From Opitutia bacterium (GTDB lineage: Bacteria; Verrucomicrobiota; Verrucomicrobiia; Opitutales; Opitutaceae): a stretch of DNA of 47,071 bases. This document shows, piece by piece, positions 44,810-47,071 of the stretch. The stretch is from positions 1 to 47,071 of the forward strand of contig CANHJG010000029.1 of NCBI GenBank assembly GCA_947461205.1, in the 5' to 3' direction. The stretch's first letter is position 1. The number at the start of each line of letters is the position of its first letter. The notes below the pieces were generated by a model that did no database searches, had not been told where the DNA came from, and was given only the letters and a program-made list of their open reading frames with translations. The position numbers and the translations under genes are program-made.

Positions 44810-44861
44810 GACGTGCAGCGCATCAGCGCACCCGGCCCCGCCTGGCGTCGCAAGACGAAAC

Positions 44862-45665
44862 TCAGCTGCGCGTGACACCCGCCGCGAGGTCGGCGGCCTT
44901 CGCGGCGAGCGCGGCCACGATTTTCGCCCGGTCACCGAGGTGGTCGCGCACGCAGTTCACCAGCGCGCTGCCCACCACCACCCCGTCGGCCAGCGCCGCC
45001 ACCTGGGCCACCTGCGCGCGCGAACCGATCCCGAAGCCGACCGCCACCGGCAACGCCGTATGCGTCCGGATGCGCGCCACGGCCTCGGCGATATTCCCCG
45101 CCACCTGCTCGCGCACCCCCGTCACCCCCTCGCGCGACACGTAATAGATAAAACCCGTCGTCGCCGCGGCAATCGTCGGAATCCGCGCGTCCGGCGTCGT
45201 CGGCGCGATGATGAACACCGTGTCCACCCCGTGCGTGCGGCAGGCCGCCGTCACGTCGCCCGACTCTTCCGGCGGCAGGTCGAGCGTGAGGATACCGTCA
45301 ACCCCCGCGGCCTTCGCGGCGCGCACGTAGGCGTCGACGCCGTTGGCGAATAAGAGGTTGTAGTAGGTATAGAAAATGATCGGCGTCTCGCTCGTTTCGC
45401 GCAGCCGGCGCACCAGTTCAAACACCCGCGCCGCCGTCATGCCGTTTTCCAGGGCCCGCTGCGCCGCCAGCTGGTTGGTTAATCCGTCCGCCAGCGGGTC
45501 GGAAAACGGCACGCCCAGCTCAAGAATGTCCACGCCGCTCGCAAGCAGCGCCCGGCAGGCCTCGAGCGAGGTGTCGAAATCCGGATCGCCCGCGCACACA
45601 TAGGCGACAAAAGCGGCTCGGTTTTGCGCCCGGGTCCGGGCGAACGTTTGGGCAAGGCGTGACAT
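44862..45665 (-). CDS. trpA: Tryptophan synthase alpha chain
   Basis: 267 codons from ATG 45665; codons upstream of it in frame do not look family-like. The (beta/alpha)8 barrel has catalytic E49 in DILELGVPFSDPLADG and D60 in the same segment, exactly at the positions used in the well-studied enterobacterial enzyme. Other motifs are MTAARVFELVRRLR, IIFYTYYNLLFANG, GILTLDLPPEE and the phosphate-binding VAVGFGIGSRAQV. TrpA cleaves indole-3-glycerol phosphate and passes indole to TrpB. No trpB or other trp gene lies in the window, so the alpha subunit gene is separated from its partner. It sits between an endonuclease-family gene and a diguanylate cyclase gene on the same strand. Confidence 0.97.
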   Translation of the reverse strand: MSRLAQTFARTRAQNRAAFVAYVCAGDPDFDTSLEACRALLASGVDILELGVPFSDPLADGLTNQLAAQRALENGMTAARVFELVRRLRETSETPIIFYTYYNLLFANGVDAYVRAAKAAGVDGILTLDLPPEESGDVTAACRTHGVDTVFIIAPTTPDARIPTIAAATTGFIYYVSREGVTGVREQVAGNIAEAVARIRTHTALPVAVGFGIGSRAQVAQVAALADGVVVGSALVNCVRDHLGDRAKIVAALAAKAADLAAGVTRS

Positions 45666-45713
45666 ACGGATCGCCATCGCCGCAAAAAGCACCGGCCGGC
45701 GCAAAGAAATTTT

Positions 45714-46487
45714 TCAGTCGACCTCAAATTCCACCAGCACCGGCCGGTGGTCCGACAGCATCGAGCGCACAATCTCGCACCGTACATTCCGGCATCCGGC
45801 CGGCAGAAAAATAAAATCGAGGGCCCGGGTCGGCAGCGGCGACGGAAACGTCAGTCCGGTCAACGGGTGCAGCACATAGTCGCAATAGTCCGCGAGATGG
45901 CTGAGCAGCGAGGCCGTCGCGTCATCCCGCGTGCCGGGATTGTTGAAGTCGCCGCAAATGATGGGCGGCACCGCCCACCGCTTCCGGTGCAACCGGTGCT
46001 TCTCGCGCAGCCAGGACAGCAGCCGCTCCAACTGCCGCAACCGCTGGGCGCGCGAACTGAAGTGCAGATGCAAATTGACGAACGGCACGCAGCGCCCGCC
46101 CACGTCCAACTCGACATACAAAAAGCCCTTTTCGCCCACACTCCGGGTCCCGAACACGACCGTTTCCGAAGCCCGGATCGCATGCCGCGCGAGAATGGCG
46201 TTGCCATAGCTCAGATTGACGAGACCCGTGCGGCGGTTGTTGATGCCGAAGACCGTGTGAGGGAAACTCGCGTGGACGCGCAGATAGTCGAGATGATCAA
46301 AATTGCCCGACCACCGGGAACGCTCGTCGATCTCCTGCAAGGCGACGACGTCGGGTTTGAGCCCGTCGAGGAGGGCGGCGATGCGACGGAGGTTGAGCCG
46401 GAGCTTGCGTTGGGAGGTCAGCCCCTGGATGGGCGTCAGACCGCGCCCGTGGGCGATATTGAACGTGACGAGGCGCAGGCGCGGCAT
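45714..46487 (-). CDS. Endonuclease/exonuclease/phosphatase family protein
   Basis: 257 codons. The four-layer EEP fold is shown by RLVTFNIAHGRGL (Asn active-site strand), VVALQEIDERSRWSGN (metal-binding Glu), FVNLHLHFSSRAQRLRQ, ICGDFNNPGTRDDATA (D-x-N) and the closing SDHRPVLVEFEVD (D-H catalytic pair). The family includes exonuclease III, sphingomyelinase and inositol polyphosphate phosphatases, and many small bacterial members lack a known substrate. The order of motifs and the PLPTRALDFIFLP segment fit the small single-domain subgroup. No signal peptide is visible. It precedes trpA with 48 bp between them on the same strand and is downstream of, and antisense to, the tRNA-His region. Confidence 0.85.
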   Translation of the reverse strand: MPRLRLVTFNIAHGRGLTPIQGLTSQRKLRLNLRRIAALLDGLKPDVVALQEIDERSRWSGNFDHLDYLRVHASFPHTVFGINNRRTGLVNLSYGNAILARHAIRASETVVFGTRSVGEKGFLYVELDVGGRCVPFVNLHLHFSSRAQRLRQLERLLSWLREKHRLHRKRWAVPPIICGDFNNPGTRDDATASLLSHLADYCDYVLHPLTGLTFPSPLPTRALDFIFLPAGCRNVRCEIVRSMLSDHRPVLVEFEVD

Positions 46488-46549
46488 GGAGGCGGCCCGA
46501 GCGTGAAACAGCTCCGCCCATGCGCAACGGCAAACGAGGGAAGAAGGGA

Positions 46550-46578
46550 TTGACAGCCTCCGCTCGCGTGGCGATTTT
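46550..46578 (+). promoter_or_regulatory. Putative sigma-70-type promoter for tRNA-His
   Basis: A perfect TTGACA (46550-46555) is followed after 17 bp by GATTTT (46573-46578), which keeps the key second A and last T of the -10 box. Transcription would start near 46585, 12 bp before the tRNA. Spacing and position both fit. Confidence 0.5.
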
Positions 46579-46596
46579 TCGCGCTCGTCAGTTTAC

Positions 46597-46674
46597 GGCG
46601 GCCATAGCTCAGCTGGTTAGAGCACAAGATTGTGATTCTTGGGGTCGCGGGTTCGAATCCCGTTGGCCGCCCCA
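46597..46674 (+). tRNA. tRNA-His, anticodon GTG
   Basis: A full cloverleaf can be drawn. The acceptor stem pairs GCGGCCA (46598-46604) with TGGCCGC (46664-46670). The D-arm starts AGCTCAGCTGGTTAGAGC, and the anticodon loop is TTGTGAT with GTG. The T-arm is CGGGTTCGAATCCCG. G-1 at 46597 pairs with C73 at 46671, the identity element of histidine tRNA, and CCA at 46672-46674 is encoded in the gene. It decodes CAC and CAU. The 3' end is a common integration site for integrases, and a decayed integrase fragment follows 71 bp later. Confidence 0.97.
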
Positions 46675-46745
46675 TTTTAAGTGTTGATAACCAATCCTTA
46701 AGTTTTCCTGACGCTGGAGTTGCCCGTTGACGTGGCAAATCGGGC

Positions 46746-47046
46746 ATGAAATCGCCCGCATCCTTCGTCGTCTCAGACTTCACGAATCCTGTCCGGGGAG
46801 GTCGTTTTTCGCGTTTCCGGTCAACGGGACGGAAAGCGCATCCGGAAGAACTGCACTACCCGAACCGAGGCTCAGGCCGAGCGCCAAACCCTCGAAATCG
46901 CCCGGATTCAGGCAGAATTCGGTGGGCGCACGGCCGCCACCCGACTTACCGACGATCAACTCAAAGAGGCGGAAGCGGCCTTTCATCGGCTGGAGGGTCG
47001 GACGCGTTCGCTGGCGTTTTACCTGGAATATCCGACACGATCTTAA
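46746..47046 (+). pseudogene. N-terminal fragment of a tyrosine integrase, frameshifted
   Basis: From ATG 46746 one frame reads MKSPASFVVSDFTNP, and after a one-base slip at about 46790 another frame continues SGEVVFRVSGQRDGKRIRKN, TRTEAQAERQTLEIARIQAE, TRLTDDQLKEAEAAFHRLEG and ends at TAA 47044-47046. The combined sequence of about 100 residues resembles the N-terminal SAM-like arm-binding part of phage-type integrases, which sit right after tRNA genes when an element has inserted there. A complete integrase is about 350-400 residues, so the catalytic domain is missing at least up to the window end. Without a database search the family match is a judgement from memory. Confidence 0.5.
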
Positions 47047-47071
47047 CCGTGACGCCGACGCCTACGGTAGG

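Noticed and set aside
46436-46783. Small minus-strand ORF with a GRPTGFEPATPR sequence
   Set aside because: It reads antisense through tRNA-His; this type of sequence is a known spurious translation of tRNA genes.

Overview
The window is chromosomal DNA from a high-GC bacterium, most probably a member of the Verrucomicrobiota close to the Opitutaceae. Three things suggest this: a very large secreted PVC-type haem-binding protein (13335-16325), two adjacent twin-arginine-exported sugar enzymes of kinds frequent in Verrucomicrobia and Planctomycetes (31372-33873), and a one-piece SecDF (23284-25839). The assignment is inferred from gene content; no marker gene was compared with a database. Almost no start codon has a Shine-Dalgarno sequence; leaders are C- or pyrimidine-rich.

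Layout. 1-6436 (+) is the end of an exopolysaccharide/O-antigen cluster: the tail of an O-antigen ligase, two glycosyltransferases, a polyprenyl glycosylphosphotransferase, a wrecked acyltransferase, a pyridine nucleotide-disulfide oxidoreductase and an FkbM methyltransferase, with several ATGA overlaps. 6471-13220 holds mixed housekeeping and stress genes: hisA, an M42 peptidase, a TlpA-like thioredoxin, a universal stress protein, a DksA/TraR-like protein with a damaged zinc finger, a nitroreductase pseudogene, a DEAD-box helicase and a glutathione peroxidase. 13335-16325 is the PVC-type cytochrome/dehydrogenase-like protein, followed by 773 bp without a convincing gene.

17099-26293 is mostly on the minus strand and is a protein-quality and export block: tig-clpP-clpX, then yajC-secDF-recJ, with tsaB on the opposite strand between them. 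26389-28332 is speA. 28333-29218 holds a GH88 unsaturated glucuronyl hydrolase pseudogene immediately before a 2-keto-3-deoxygluconate kinase-like gene, which looks like the remains of a uronate-utilisation pair. 30427-40698 (+) carries a MYG1-family protein, the Tat-exported isomerase and oxidoreductase, a GYF-domain membrane protein, a YihY/BrkB protein, a PpiD-like periplasmic chaperone, an FmdB-type zinc ribbon, a TolC-type outer-membrane protein and a small membrane protein. 40700-42031 is a pseudopilin plus an unknown single-pass protein. 42075-46487 has miaA, a YegS-like lipid kinase, a receiver-GGDEF diguanylate cyclase, trpA and an endonuclease/exonuclease/phosphatase-family protein. 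The window ends with tRNA-His(GTG) and, directly behind it, a frameshifted fragment that looks like the start of a tyrosine integrase.

Most of the window is ordinary core genome. I found no CRISPR array, complete insertion sequence or defence island, and nothing that clearly qualifies as a new biological system. The most notable features are four decayed genes (acyltransferase, nitroreductase, GH88, integrase), the zinc-finger-less DksA homologue, a nested hairpin between tsaB and recJ, two terminators with nearly the same stem, and the orphan pseudopilin pair.
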